Positions 41,336-49,979 of a stretch of 64,000 bases of DNA are shown here, one piece after another. The position numbers and the translations under genes were made by a program. Origin of the DNA: Pseudomonas laurylsulfatiphila (GTDB taxonomy: Bacteria > Pseudomonadota > Gammaproteobacteria > Pseudomonadales > Pseudomonadaceae); contig NZ_NIRS01000005.1 in assembly GCF_002934665.1 (NCBI RefSeq), forward strand, positions 682,001 to 746,000. The letters are read 5' to 3'. Position 1 is the stretch's first letter. Each line of letters opens with the position of its first letter. Under the pieces are notes generated by a model that made no database searches, was not told where the DNA came from, and saw only the letters and a list, made by a program, of their open reading frames with translations.

Positions 41336-41967
41336 CTCGAACCCAGAAAACCGTCTTCATCCTCGTCGCCCTGGTCGCACTGATCCTGGGCCTGACCGTC
41401 AACAAGGTATTGTCCGGGAAAAACCAGGGCGACCCGACGGCGCTGATCGACGCCGGTATCATTTTGCTGCCGCAGAGCCGCAATCTGCCGGACGTGACGA
41501 TGACCAATCAGGACGGCCAGCCGGTCACGATCAATGAATTGAAGGGTAAGTGGAGCCTGCTGTTCTTCGGCTACACCTTCTGCCCGGACGTCTGCCCGAC
41601 CACCCTCGCCCAGCTGCGACAGATCAAGAGCGAGTTGCCGCCCGAGGCGGTGGATAAGCTGCAGATCGTGCTGGTCAGTATCGACCCCAATCGCGACACC
41701 CCCCAGCAGCTCAAGCAGTACCTGAGCTACTTTGACCCGCAGTTTGTCGGCCTGACGCCAAAGTCGATCGATGAGCTGCAAAAGGTCGCCAACGCGGTGA
41801 GCATCCCGTTCATTCCGGCGGACACCAACAAGCCAAACTACACGGTCGACCACAGTGGCAACCTCGCGGTGATCGGGCCGGACGGCACGCAGCGCGGCTT
41901 CATCCGGGCGCCGTTGAACAACGCGAAGCTGGTGGCGCAGTTGCCGGTGATGCTCAAGCGAAACTAA
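41332..41967 (+). CDS. SCO1/SenC family copper chaperone
   Basis: Delivers copper to the CuA site of subunit II. It has 211 aa with one N-terminal membrane helix (residues 8-25) and a thioredoxin-fold periplasmic domain. The copper motif CxxxC is FCPDVCPTTL near residue 82, and the histidine ligand is in NYTVDHSGNLAVIGPDG near 170. The start overlaps the ctaB stop. It is the last gene of the oxidase cluster, followed by a REPIN and a bidirectional terminator. Confidence 0.95.
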   Translation: MTRTQKTVFILVALVALILGLTVNKVLSGKNQGDPTALIDAGIILLPQSRNLPDVTMTNQDGQPVTINELKGKWSLLFFGYTFCPDVCPTTLAQLRQIKSELPPEAVDKLQIVLVSIDPNRDTPQQLKQYLSYFDPQFVGLTPKSIDELQKVANAVSIPFIPADTNKPNYTVDHSGNLAVIGPDGTQRGFIRAPLNNAKLVAQLPVMLKRN

Positions 41968-41980
41968 AGACACCGCTAAA

Positions 41981-42074
41981 CCTTTGGGAGCGAGCTTGCT
42001 CGCGATGAGGCCGTAATATTCAACATCTACATTGACTGATACACCGCCATCGCGAGCAAGCTCGCTCCCACAGG
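41981..42074. repeat. REPIN (long class), after the SCO gene
   Basis: Outer ends CCTTTGGGAGCGAGC and GCTCGCTCCCACAGG, with one change in the left end (TTTGGG for TGTGGG). Spacer motif ATTCAACATCTACATTGACTGAT. Confidence 0.88.
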
Positions 42075-42093
42075 GGGGGCGGTGTTTCTGGCA

Positions 42094-42126
42094 CAAAAAA
42101 AGGGCGCATTCGATGCGCCCTTTTTT
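42094..42126. terminator. Bidirectional intrinsic terminator between SCO gene and metQ
   Basis: AAAAAAGGGCGCAT-tcg-ATGCGCCCTTTTTT, a near-perfect 14-bp stem with runs of A and T on the two sides. It would end both the cox cluster and the metNIQ operon. Confidence 0.94.
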
Positions 42127-42141
42127 GTTGCTTTCAGTCGG

Positions 42142-42915
42142 TCAGAACGCCGGCACTACCGCGCCTTTGTACTTCTCGAGGATGAAGGCTTTCACTTCCG
42201 GACTGTGCAAAGCGGCAACCAGCTTCTTCATCGCTTCGCTGTCCTTGTCATCCGGGCGAGCCACCAGGATGTTCACGTACGGCGAGTCGTTGCCTTCGAT
42301 GACCAGCGCGTCCTTGGCCGGATCGAGCTTGGCTTCCAGCGCGTAGTTGGTGTTGATCAGCGCCAGGTCGACCTGGGTCAGCACGCGCGGGATGGTCGCG
42401 GCTTCCAGTTCGCGGATTTTCAGGTCCTTGGTGTTCTCGGTGATGTCCTTCACGGTCGACAGGATGTTGTTCGAATCCTTCAACTTGATCAGCCCGGCCT
42501 TGGCCATCAGCAACAGTGCACGGCCGCCGTTGGTGGCGTCGTTCGGGATCACCACGTTGGCGCCGCCAGGCAGTTCAGCGAGGGTCTTGTACTTGCTCGA
42601 GTAAGCGCCCAGGGGTTCCAGGTGCACGCCGGCGACGGATACCAGGTTTGTGCCCTTGGCCTTGTTGAACTCATCCAGGTACGGCTGGTGCTGGAAGAAG
42701 TTGGCGTCCAGGCGCTTTTCCGCCACCTGCACGTTAGGCTGGATGTAGTCGGTGAAGACCTTGACCTTCAGGTCCACGCCTTCTTTGGCCAGGGTCGGCT
42801 TCACGAATTCGAGGATCTCGGCGTGTGGCACCGGGGTGGCCGCGACGGTCAGGGTGTCAGCCGCGTGGGCCGAGAATGCAGCAACGGCAGCGAAGGCGAC
42901 GAGTAGTTTTTTCAT
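42142..42915 (-). CDS. metQ: Methionine-binding protein MetQ
   Basis: Periplasmic D/L-methionine-binding component of the MetNIQ importer (NlpA family), 257 aa. The signal peptide ends SAHA before ADTLTV; it has no cysteine, so unlike E. coli MetQ it is not a lipoprotein. The mature start TVAATPVPHAEILEFV is the family signature, and YTDYIQP-type segment DYIQPNVQVAEKRLDANFFQHQPYL near residue 57 forms the ligand site. It is last in the metN-metI-metQ order, 60 bases after metI. Confidence 0.94.
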   Translation of the reverse strand: MKKLLVAFAAVAAFSAHAADTLTVAATPVPHAEILEFVKPTLAKEGVDLKVKVFTDYIQPNVQVAEKRLDANFFQHQPYLDEFNKAKGTNLVSVAGVHLEPLGAYSSKYKTLAELPGGANVVIPNDATNGGRALLLMAKAGLIKLKDSNNILSTVKDITENTKDLKIRELEAATIPRVLTQVDLALINTNYALEAKLDPAKDALVIEGNDSPYVNILVARPDDKDSEAMKKLVAALHSPEVKAFILEKYKGAVVPAF

Positions 42916-42975
42916 TCAGCTAACTCCTTGTGAGGCGCCCGTTTGGCGCCTGCCAGCGAATGGCCGGCTCATGTC

Positions 42976-43650
42976 TTACTTACGGGAAAAGTGGACGACC
43001 AACTTGTCGCCAACGGTTTGTAGTACCTGGACCAGTACCAGCAGCAACACCACCGTCACGACCATCACATCGGTCTGGAAGCGCTGGTAACCGAAGCGGA
43101 TCGCCAGGTCACCCAGACCACCGGCGCCGACGACACCCGCCATCGCCGTGTAGGACACCAGTGTAATTGCGGTTACCGTAATCGCCGCGAAGATGCCCGG
43201 ACGAGCCTCAGGCAGCAACGCATTGGTGATGATCTGTCGCGTGGTCGCACCCATGGCCTGGGTGGCTTCGATGATGCCGCGGTCCACTTCACGCAGGGCG
43301 GTTTCCACCAGGCGCGCGAAAAACGGCGTGGCACCCACCACCAGCGGCGGGATCGCACCGGCAACACCGAGGGATGTGCCGGTGATCAACACGGTGAACG
43401 GAATCATCACGATCAACAGGATGATGAACGGCAGCGAACGCAGAACGTTCACCACCAGCGACAACATCGCGTAGACACCTTTGGCTTCCAGCAACTGGCG
43501 CGGGCTGCAGAGAAACAGCAGCACGCCCAGCGGCAGGCCGAGCAGCACGGTGAACAACAGCGAACCGCCGAGCATCAGCAGGGTGTCGCCAGTGGCCAGC
43601 CAGATTTCGAGCCAGTCGATATTGGCGAAGAAACTTGTCAGGGCTTCCAT
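42976..43650 (-). CDS. metI: Methionine ABC permease MetI
   Basis: Inner-membrane permease of the methionine importer, 224 aa, five to six helices. The coupling segment RLVETALREVDRGIIEATQAMGAT near residue 110 is the usual EAA loop of binding-protein-dependent permeases. Its start codon shares a base with the metN stop, so the two are translationally coupled. Confidence 0.94.
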   Translation of the reverse strand: MEALTSFFANIDWLEIWLATGDTLLMLGGSLLFTVLLGLPLGVLLFLCSPRQLLEAKGVYAMLSLVVNVLRSLPFIILLIVMIPFTVLITGTSLGVAGAIPPLVVGATPFFARLVETALREVDRGIIEATQAMGATTRQIITNALLPEARPGIFAAITVTAITLVSYTAMAGVVGAGGLGDLAIRFGYQRFQTDVMVVTVVLLLVLVQVLQTVGDKLVVHFSRK

Positions 43651-44657
43651 TAGCGCAGCACCTCCATGTGGACGTCGGCTGCGGTGAAACGAGCGAACGC
43701 CGCTTCCATGTCGCCGCCGGTCACGGCCAGGGTCAGTTGCCCGTAAGGGATGTCTTTGATGCGGTCGATACGACCGGCCAGGATGCTGTAGTCCACACCG
43801 GTTTCCCGGGCGACGGTGCCCAGCAACGGCGCGTAGGTCGCTTCGCCCTGGAAGGTCAGGCGCACGATGCGACCCGGTACGTGAGCGAAGTCGTCACGCT
43901 GTTCGCTTTCGTCGATCTGCTCGTCTTCCTGCACAAAACGTTTGGTGGTCGGGTGCTTCGGATGCAGGAACACCTCGGCCACCGAGCCTTGCTCGACGAT
44001 CACGCCGGCGTCCATCACTGCCACCTGGTCGCAGACCCGGCGGATCACGTCCATTTCGTGGGTGATCAACACGATGGTCAGTTTCAGCTCGCGATTGATC
44101 TCGGCCAGCAATTGCAGGACCGATGCGGTGGTTTGCGGGTCGAGGGCGCTGGTGGCTTCATCGCACAGCAGGATTTTTGGCTTGGTCGCCAGGGCGCGGG
44201 CAATGCCGACACGCTGCTTTTGCCCGCCGGACAATTGCGCCGGGTACTTTTTCGCGTGGTCGGACAAACCGACCCGCGCCAGCAACTCGGCCACGCGCGA
44301 ATCGATCTCGCTGCGCGACAGTTCTCCGGCCAGGGTCAGTGGTAGTGCGACGTTGTCGGCGACGGTTTTGGAGGCCAGCAGGTTGAAGTGCTGGAAAATC
44401 ATCCCGACCTGCTGACGGAAGCGGCGCAGGCCGTTGGCGTCGAGCGCGGTGACTTCTTCACCGTCGACGGTGATCTTGCCGCCACTGGCGTTTTCCAGGC
44501 GATTGATCAGACGCAGCAGGGTACTTTTTCCTGCACCGGAATGACCGATCAAGCCGAAAACCTGCCCGTTCTCAATCGTCAGACTGGTCGGATGCAGCGC
44601 GGGGATTTCCTTACCGGCGACGCGGTAGGTTTTATGGACGTTTTGAAACTCGATCAC
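43650..44657 (-). CDS. metN: Methionine ABC ATPase MetN
   Basis: ATPase of the methionine importer, 335 aa. Walker A is GHSGAGKSTLL near residue 37, the signature LSGGQKQRVGIARAL near 139, Walker B ILLCDEATSALDP near 160, and the switch histidine in VLITHEMDVIRRV near 195. The C-terminal 80 residues are the NIL domain that senses methionine and inhibits uptake. It is the first gene of the operon and divergent from katE. No methionine riboswitch was seen upstream. Confidence 0.95.
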   Translation of the reverse strand: MIEFQNVHKTYRVAGKEIPALHPTSLTIENGQVFGLIGHSGAGKSTLLRLINRLENASGGKITVDGEEVTALDANGLRRFRQQVGMIFQHFNLLASKTVADNVALPLTLAGELSRSEIDSRVAELLARVGLSDHAKKYPAQLSGGQKQRVGIARALATKPKILLCDEATSALDPQTTASVLQLLAEINRELKLTIVLITHEMDVIRRVCDQVAVMDAGVIVEQGSVAEVFLHPKHPTTKRFVQEDEQIDESEQRDDFAHVPGRIVRLTFQGEATYAPLLGTVARETGVDYSILAGRIDRIKDIPYGQLTLAVTGGDMEAAFARFTAADVHMEVLR

Positions 44658-44867
44658 GTAGCGAACCTTGTGGGGCGCGTTGGAAAAGGGTCAGCGGTTA
44701 GCCGGGCGCGCATTTTAGCCTGTCCGTATAGAGGTTCTTAGCATTTATTTCGCATTTGTCCTGTCATTTAGCAATAACGCGATCAAAGGTCAGAAAAAAG
44801 GAACGGCTGAATAAGCTCGTCAGTCACTACTTAGGCCACTGGAATATGCCTGAGGAGTTCACGCCTG

Positions 44868-47006
44868 ATGAGTACCAAGAAGCCTGCCGCCACCAAGAGC
44901 GTCCTGGCCGGGACCGATACCCCGGACCGCCACAACACCAACGCCAAGCTCGACAGCCTGGAAACATTTCGCTCCGATGCCACTGAGCAGGCCTTGCGCA
45001 CCAACCAGGGCGTGAAGGTGGCGGACAACCAGAACACCCTGAAGGCCGGGGCCCGCGGACCGTCGCTGCTGGAAGACTTCATCATGCGTGAAAAGATCAC
45101 GCATTTTGATCACGAGCGCATTCCCGAACGCATCGTCCACGCTCGCGGCACCGGCGCCCATGGTCATTTCCAGAGCTATGAAAACCACTCGGTGCTGACC
45201 AAGGCCGGTTTCCTGCAGGACCCCGCGAAGAAAACTCCGGTGTTCGTGCGCTTTTCCACGGTACAGGGGCCACGAGGGTCAGGCGACACCGTGCGTGATG
45301 TGCGGGGTTTCGCCGTGAAGTTCTTCACCGACGAAGGCAACTTCGACCTGGTGGGCAATAACATGCCGGTGTTCTTCATACAGGATGCGATCAAGTTTCC
45401 CGACTTCGTGCACGCGGTCAAACCCGAGCCGCATAACGAGATCCCTACCGGCGGCTCGGCCCACGACACTTTCTGGGACTTTGTTTCGCTGGTGCCGGAG
45501 TCGGCGCACATGGTGATGTGGGCAATGTCCGACCGGGCGATCCCGAAAAGCCTGCGCAGCATGCAGGGCTTCGGCGTGCACACCTTTCGCCTGATCAATG
45601 CCGAGGGCAAGTCGCGCTTCGTCAAATTCCACTGGCGCCCTACGGCCGGCACTTGCTCCCTGGTGTGGGATGAAGCGCAAAAGCTTGCGGGAAAGGACGC
45701 CGACTACCATCGGCGTGATCTGTGGGAGTCGATTGAGATCGGCGACTATCCGGAATGGGAGTTGGGGGTGCAGGTCATCGAAGAGGAAAATGAACACGCC
45801 TTTGATTTCGACATTCTCGACCCGACCAAGCTGATCCCCGAAGAACTCGTACCCATCACGCCGTTGGGAAAGATGGTGCTGAACCGCAACCCGGACAACT
45901 TCTTCGCCGAAACCGAGCAGGTTGCCTTCTGCCCTGGGCATATCGTCCCCGGGATCGATTTCTCCAACGACCCCCTGCTGCAAGGTCGATTGTTTTCCTA
46001 CACCGACACGCAAATCAGCCGACTCGGCGGGCCGAACTTTCACGAGATCCCGGTCAACCGCCCGGTGTCGCCTTTCCACAACGGCCAGCGGGATGCCCAG
46101 CACCGCACCATCATCGACAAGGGGCGTGCGTCTTATGAGCCGAACTCCATCGATGGCGGCTGGCCAAAGGAAACACCTGTTTCGGCGCAGGATGGAGGAT
46201 TCGAGAGTTATCCGGAGCGCATCGACGCCAACAAGATTCGCCAGCGCAGCGAGTCGTTCGCTGACCACTTCTCCCAGGCTCGCTTGTTTTTCCACAGCAT
46301 GAGTGAGCATGAGCGGGAGCACATCATCTCGGCCTACAGCTTTGAGTTGGGCAAGGTTGAGCGTGAGGCGATCCGCGCCCGGGAAGTGAACGAAATTCTC
46401 GCCAACATCGATCTGGAGCTGGCCAAGCGCGTGGCGCAGAACCTTGGATTGCCTGCGCCGGCTCGAGGAACCGTCGAGGTGCGCAAAACCGCACCGGATC
46501 ACTCTCCGGCATTGAGCCAGGCCAATCTGTTGCCGGAGAACATCAAGACGCGAAAAGTCGCGATTCTGGCGGCCAATGGCGTTGATAGCGCTGCGATTGA
46601 TGCGATGAAGAAAGCGCTTGCAGCGGAGGGGGCTCACGCGAAGTTACTGGGGCCGACCTCTGCACCCGTGAAAACCGCCGATGGCAAAACCCTGGCGGTC
46701 GATGCTTCGATGGAGGGCTCGCCGTCGGTGGCATTCGACGCGGTGTTCGTGCCGGGCGGAGCCGCGTCGATCAAGGCGCTGAGTACGGACGGCGTGGCGT
46801 TGCATTACCTGCTGGAGGCATACAAACATCTCAAGGCTATCGCCTTGCAAGGTGAAGCGAAGCAATTGCTGGATGTATTGAAGCTGGAGGCTGATGCGGG
46901 ATTGATCGTGGGGGCGGATGGCAATCTGATCAAGCCGTTTCTGACCGCGATCGGGCAGCATCGGGTTTGGGAGAGGGAGGTGAAGGCCAAGGCGATTCCG
47001 GCCTGA
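44868..47006 (+). CDS. katE: Catalase HPII, large-subunit type
   Basis: Heme catalase that removes hydrogen peroxide; 712 aa, the long form with a C-terminal flavodoxin/DJ-1-like domain (from about residue 560, KVAILAANGVDS). The catalytic histidine is in RIVHARGTGAHG near residue 87, the asparagine in LVGNNMPVFFIQDAIKFPD near 162, and the heme-ligand tyrosine in LFSYTDTQISRLG near 375. The first 40 residues are an arm rich in K and T. GAGGAG lies before the ATG. Stationary-phase control is usual for the family, but no promoter was identified in the 210-base gap to metN. Confidence 0.95.
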   Translation: MSTKKPAATKSVLAGTDTPDRHNTNAKLDSLETFRSDATEQALRTNQGVKVADNQNTLKAGARGPSLLEDFIMREKITHFDHERIPERIVHARGTGAHGHFQSYENHSVLTKAGFLQDPAKKTPVFVRFSTVQGPRGSGDTVRDVRGFAVKFFTDEGNFDLVGNNMPVFFIQDAIKFPDFVHAVKPEPHNEIPTGGSAHDTFWDFVSLVPESAHMVMWAMSDRAIPKSLRSMQGFGVHTFRLINAEGKSRFVKFHWRPTAGTCSLVWDEAQKLAGKDADYHRRDLWESIEIGDYPEWELGVQVIEEENEHAFDFDILDPTKLIPEELVPITPLGKMVLNRNPDNFFAETEQVAFCPGHIVPGIDFSNDPLLQGRLFSYTDTQISRLGGPNFHEIPVNRPVSPFHNGQRDAQHRTIIDKGRASYEPNSIDGGWPKETPVSAQDGGFESYPERIDANKIRQRSESFADHFSQARLFFHSMSEHEREHIISAYSFELGKVEREAIRAREVNEILANIDLELAKRVAQNLGLPAPARGTVEVRKTAPDHSPALSQANLLPENIKTRKVAILAANGVDSAAIDAMKKALAAEGAHAKLLGPTSAPVKTADGKTLAVDASMEGSPSVAFDAVFVPGGAASIKALSTDGVALHYLLEAYKHLKAIALQGEAKQLLDVLKLEADAGLIVGADGNLIKPFLTAIGQHRVWEREVKAKAIPA

Positions 47007-47030
47007 TGATCTTCGGAGCTAGATAGATCA

Positions 47031-47104
47031 TCGCGAGCAGGCTCGCTCCCACATTGGATCTGTATAAAGACGCAGAACCATTGTGGGAGCGAGCCTGCTC
47101 GCGA
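47031..47104. repeat. REPIN (short class), after katE
   Basis: Arms TCGCGAGCAGGCTCGCTCCCACA-type and its inverse, outer ends TCGCGA, inner ends facing as CCCACA/TGTGGG. It lies between convergent katE and the lipoprotein gene and touches the latter's 3' side. Confidence 0.9.
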
Positions 47105-47110
47105 AGCTTT

Positions 47111-47827
47111 TTAAGGTTTACGCGGACTCAGAACCATCTGCGCCGGAACACTGTGCAAAATCTGCCGCTCCAGCTTCAGGTCAAACTCGGGATCGAGCTT
47201 TTTCACCCGTTTTGTCAGCAATGTCGCCAGCCAAGGGTAATCGTTGGTGCGTGGAGCCTGAATGCTAACGTCGCACTGAAAATTCACCACATCGGCGGCG
47301 ATGGCATCCAGTTGGCGACGCAGTTTGCCCATATCGTTGATATTCAGCGAGACCGTGGTGCTTTCAGCCGTCAGATCGATGACCTTGGCTTTTGGCTTGG
47401 CTTCGGCAGCTTTCAGGGCCGCTTCGGCTTTTTCCAGCTCGGCCTTGCGCGCCTGGGCAATCGAGCCGTTGACTCCGCCGGTCAGTGCCGGAGCCTTGGG
47501 CATCAACGCGCGGGCACGGCTCAGGGCGGTCGCAGCGGCATCCACATCACCCTTTTGCAGCACGATCTGGCTGCGGCGCAGGTAGGCTTCGGCCAGTTGC
47601 CGCTGGTACTGCTCAAGGGAAGCATCGTTGGGTGATTCGGTCTGCAAGGCCGCCAATTGGTCTTCGGCGGTGGCCAGTTCATCGCTGGCGATGTTTTGTT
47701 CCAGCTGTACGATGGCCGTGGCCCGCGCATTGGCGGCCTCGGTGGCCGCCGGTGGCGTGCTTTGGCAAGCGCCCAGCAGCAAAGAAAATGCGACAAGGAG
47801 CAGATAACGGGAGGCGAACGACTTCAT
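47111..47827 (-). CDS. PA5502-like lipoprotein
   Basis: Lipoprotein of 238 aa. The lipobox is LLGAC with cysteine near residue 21 (SLLLGACQSTPP). Residues 30-130 are helical and resemble TPR-like or coiled-coil repeats (ATAEDQLAALQTESPNDASLEQYQ..., ATALSRARALMP). The C-terminal half has VSLNINDMGKLRRQLDAIAADVVNFQC. The same gene lies beside znuB in P. aeruginosa (PA5502). Function unknown; no metal-binding motif is seen. Confidence 0.85.
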   Translation of the reverse strand: MKSFASRYLLLVAFSLLLGACQSTPPAATEAANARATAIVQLEQNIASDELATAEDQLAALQTESPNDASLEQYQRQLAEAYLRRSQIVLQKGDVDAAATALSRARALMPKAPALTGGVNGSIAQARKAELEKAEAALKAAEAKPKAKVIDLTAESTTVSLNINDMGKLRRQLDAIAADVVNFQCDVSIQAPRTNDYPWLATLLTKRVKKLDPEFDLKLERQILHSVPAQMVLSPRKP

Positions 47828-47864
47828 TCCTGCGACTCTCTATTTGCGCAAAAAACGAGCAAGT

Positions 47865-48653
47865 CTACACCCCTCGACGGGGCAGAACAAAACTCAGCAG
47901 AAACAGCGCTGCGGCTGCCACCACAATCGACGGGCCGGCCGGGGTGTCCTTGAACCAGGACAACGCCAGCCCGCCACACACGGCGAGTATGCCCAGCAGG
48001 CTCGCACCCAGTGCCATCTGCTCCGGCGAGCGGGCGTGACGTTGTGCCGCCGCCGCCGGGATGATCAGCAACGAAGTGATCAGTAACACGCCGACGATTT
48101 TCATCGCCACGGCAATCACCACGGCGATCAGCAGCATCAGCGCCAGGCGCAATCCGGCCACCGGAAGGCCTTCGACCCTGGCCAGTTCTTCATGCACCGT
48201 GATCGCCAGCAATGGCCGCCACAATGCAAGCAACAAGGCCAGCACGGCCGCACTGCCGCCAAGAATCCAGGCCAGATCGGTTGGACTGATTGCCAGCAGG
48301 TCACCGAACAGATAGGCCATCAGGTCGATCCGCACTTCGTGCATGAAGCTTAGTACCACCAGGCCCAGAGAGAGCGTGCTGGGTGCGAGAATTCCCAAAA
48401 GCGTATCGGATGCCAAGGGCTGGCGTTGTTGCAAGGTCACCAGTAACACCGCCAGCAGCAGGCAGCCAACGGTCACGGCAACCGTCGGGCTGACATCCAG
48501 CAGGAAGCCCAGGGCCACGCCGAGCAATGCCGCGTGGGACAGGGTGTCGCCAAAATAAGCCATGCGCCGCCAGACCACGAAAGACCCCAACGGGCCTGCG
48601 ACAACGGCCAGGGCCAGGCCTGCAAGCAGGGCGTAGAGCAGAAAATCAGCCAT
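47865..48653 (-). CDS. znuB: Zinc ABC permease ZnuB
   Basis: Inner-membrane channel of the high-affinity zinc importer, 262 aa from the ATG at 48653 (MADFLLYALLAGLA). The ABC-3 permease pattern is visible: eight hydrophobic helices, AYFGDTLSHAALLGVALGFLL near residue 33 and RVEGLPV-type coupling segment LARVEGLPVAGLRLALML near 165. It overlaps the znuC stop by eight bases. Transcribed with zur and znuC away from znuA. Confidence 0.95.
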   Translation of the reverse strand: MADFLLYALLAGLALAVVAGPLGSFVVWRRMAYFGDTLSHAALLGVALGFLLDVSPTVAVTVGCLLLAVLLVTLQQRQPLASDTLLGILAPSTLSLGLVVLSFMHEVRIDLMAYLFGDLLAISPTDLAWILGGSAAVLALLLALWRPLLAITVHEELARVEGLPVAGLRLALMLLIAVVIAVAMKIVGVLLITSLLIIPAAAAQRHARSPEQMALGASLLGILAVCGGLALSWFKDTPAGPSIVVAAAALFLLSFVLPRRGV

Positions 48654-49431
48654 GCTTGCAGCCATCTCCGTGAACATGGGGTTGGCCCGATGCGGGCGCC
48701 TTGACCACCGAACCATGCAAGTCGTGGGCGTGGTCGTGATGGTGGTGATAAATCGCCAGGCTTTGTGCGTTTTTTCCGAACAGCTCTACGAACGCCGGAT
48801 CGCCGCTGACCTGCTCGGGATGGCCTGAACAGCAGACGTGACGATTGAGGCAAACCACCTGATCCGTGGTGCTCATCACCAGATGCAAATCGTGGGAGAC
48901 CATCAGCACACCGCAACCGTGACGGTCGCGCAGGCGGGTGATCAGGCTGTACAGCTCAGCCTGGCCGGCCACGTCGACACCCTGTACCGGTTCGTCGAGT
49001 ACCAGCAGTTCCGGTTCGCGCAACAAGGCCCGGGCCAGCAGCACGCGTTGCATTTCGCCACCGGAAACGCTTTGCACCGGGCTGTCGATGACCTGTTCGG
49101 CGCCGACTTCCTTGAGTGCCGCCAAGGCCATTGCACGGTCTACGCCCGGCACCAGGCGCAGGAAGCGCAATACCGACAGCGGCAGGGTCGGGTCAACATG
49201 GAGTTTCTGCGGCATGTAGCCGACCCGCAGTTTCGGCTTGCGCCAGACGTTGCCGCTGTCCGGTTTCAACAGACCGAGCACGGCACGTACCAGTGTGGTC
49301 TTGCCGGCGCCGTTGGGGCCGATCAGGGTCACGATCTGCCCCGGCTCGACACTCAGCTCAATGTTGTCCAGCACCGGTTGCCCGGCGAACGTGACGGCAA
49401 CCTGCTCTAGACGGATCAGCGCGTTGCTCAT
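48646..49431 (-). CDS. znuC: Zinc ABC ATPase ZnuC
   Basis: ATPase of the zinc importer, 261 aa from the ATG at 49431. It has Walker A GPNGAGKTTLV near residue 37, the signature VSGGEMQRVLLARALL near 122, Walker B LLVLDEPVQGVD near 142, and the switch histidine in MVSHDLHLV near 175. The C-terminal tail is rich in histidine (YHHHHDHAHDLHG and PHVHGDGCKHG), as in other ZnuC proteins, and may bind zinc. Start overlaps the zur stop (ATGA). Confidence 0.95.
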   Translation of the reverse strand: MSNALIRLEQVAVTFAGQPVLDNIELSVEPGQIVTLIGPNGAGKTTLVRAVLGLLKPDSGNVWRKPKLRVGYMPQKLHVDPTLPLSVLRFLRLVPGVDRAMALAALKEVGAEQVIDSPVQSVSGGEMQRVLLARALLREPELLVLDEPVQGVDVAGQAELYSLITRLRDRHGCGVLMVSHDLHLVMSTTDQVVCLNRHVCCSGHPEQVSGDPAFVELFGKNAQSLAIYHHHHDHAHDLHGSVVKAPASGQPHVHGDGCKHG

Positions 49432-49913
49432 CAAGCCCCCTGGCAACCCGAGCACAGACCGACCACTTCGACGGTCTGGCCTTCGACGATAAACCCGACA
49501 TCCCTGGCGCTGGCGATGATCGCGTCGCTGATGGACTTTTGCTCGAGCTCGATGGCGGCATGGCACACCCGGCAGATCAGGAACTGACCCTGGTGTGCAT
49601 GTTCCGGATGATTGCAGCCGATGAAGGCGTTGAGCGAGGAAATCCGATGGACCAGGCCGTTTTCCAGCAGGAAATCCAGCGCGCGGTACACCGTCGGCGG
49701 CGCGGCGCGGCGACCGTCCTGCTCGCTGAGGACCGCGAGAATGTCGTAGGCACCCAGCGGCTTGTGGCTTTGCCACACCAGTTCCAGCACCCGTCGGCGC
49801 AATGCGGTCAGGCGCAGGCCTTGACGAGTGCACAGGGCATCGGCCTCGGACAAAGCGCTGTGAACGCAATGCGAGTGGTCGTGGGGGCGGCTGGCAATCG
49901 GTGTTTTTAGCAT
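49431..49913 (-). CDS. zur: Zinc uptake regulator Zur (Fur family)
   Basis: Zinc-sensing repressor of 160 aa. The N-terminal winged helix includes LTALRRRVLELVW and AAPPTVYRALDFLLENGLVHRI near residues 35 and 70. The metal sites include HPEHAHQG near 102 and the structural zinc cysteines in ICRVCH near 114 and CSGCQG at the C-terminus. It is the first gene of the zur-znuC-znuB unit and is read away from znuA, the arrangement of P. aeruginosa np20/zur. It probably represses both znuA and its own operon. Confidence 0.95.
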   Translation of the reverse strand: MLKTPIASRPHDHSHCVHSALSEADALCTRQGLRLTALRRRVLELVWQSHKPLGAYDILAVLSEQDGRRAAPPTVYRALDFLLENGLVHRISSLNAFIGCNHPEHAHQGQFLICRVCHAAIELEQKSISDAIIASARDVGFIVEGQTVEVVGLCSGCQGA

Positions 49914-49939
49914 GAGCGGCGACGAGTTTTGTGAGAGAC

Positions 49940-49952
49940 GTTATTATGTTAC
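49940..49952. promoter_or_regulatory. Candidate Zur box between zur and znuA
   Basis: GTTATTATGTTAC lies in the 66-base divergent gap and partly matches the GTTATAnnATAAC form of Zur sites. The symmetry is imperfect, so support comes mostly from its position. Confidence 0.35.
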
Positions 49953-49979
49953 CCGTTCTCGCCTCTTCGAGTGGTCATC

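Noticed and set aside
44756..44986. 76-codon frame upstream of and into katE
   Set aside because: It overlaps the katE start in another frame and lacks any family features.
47007..47110. Small RNA gene between katE and the lipoprotein gene
   Set aside because: The structure is fully explained by the REPIN at 47031-47104.
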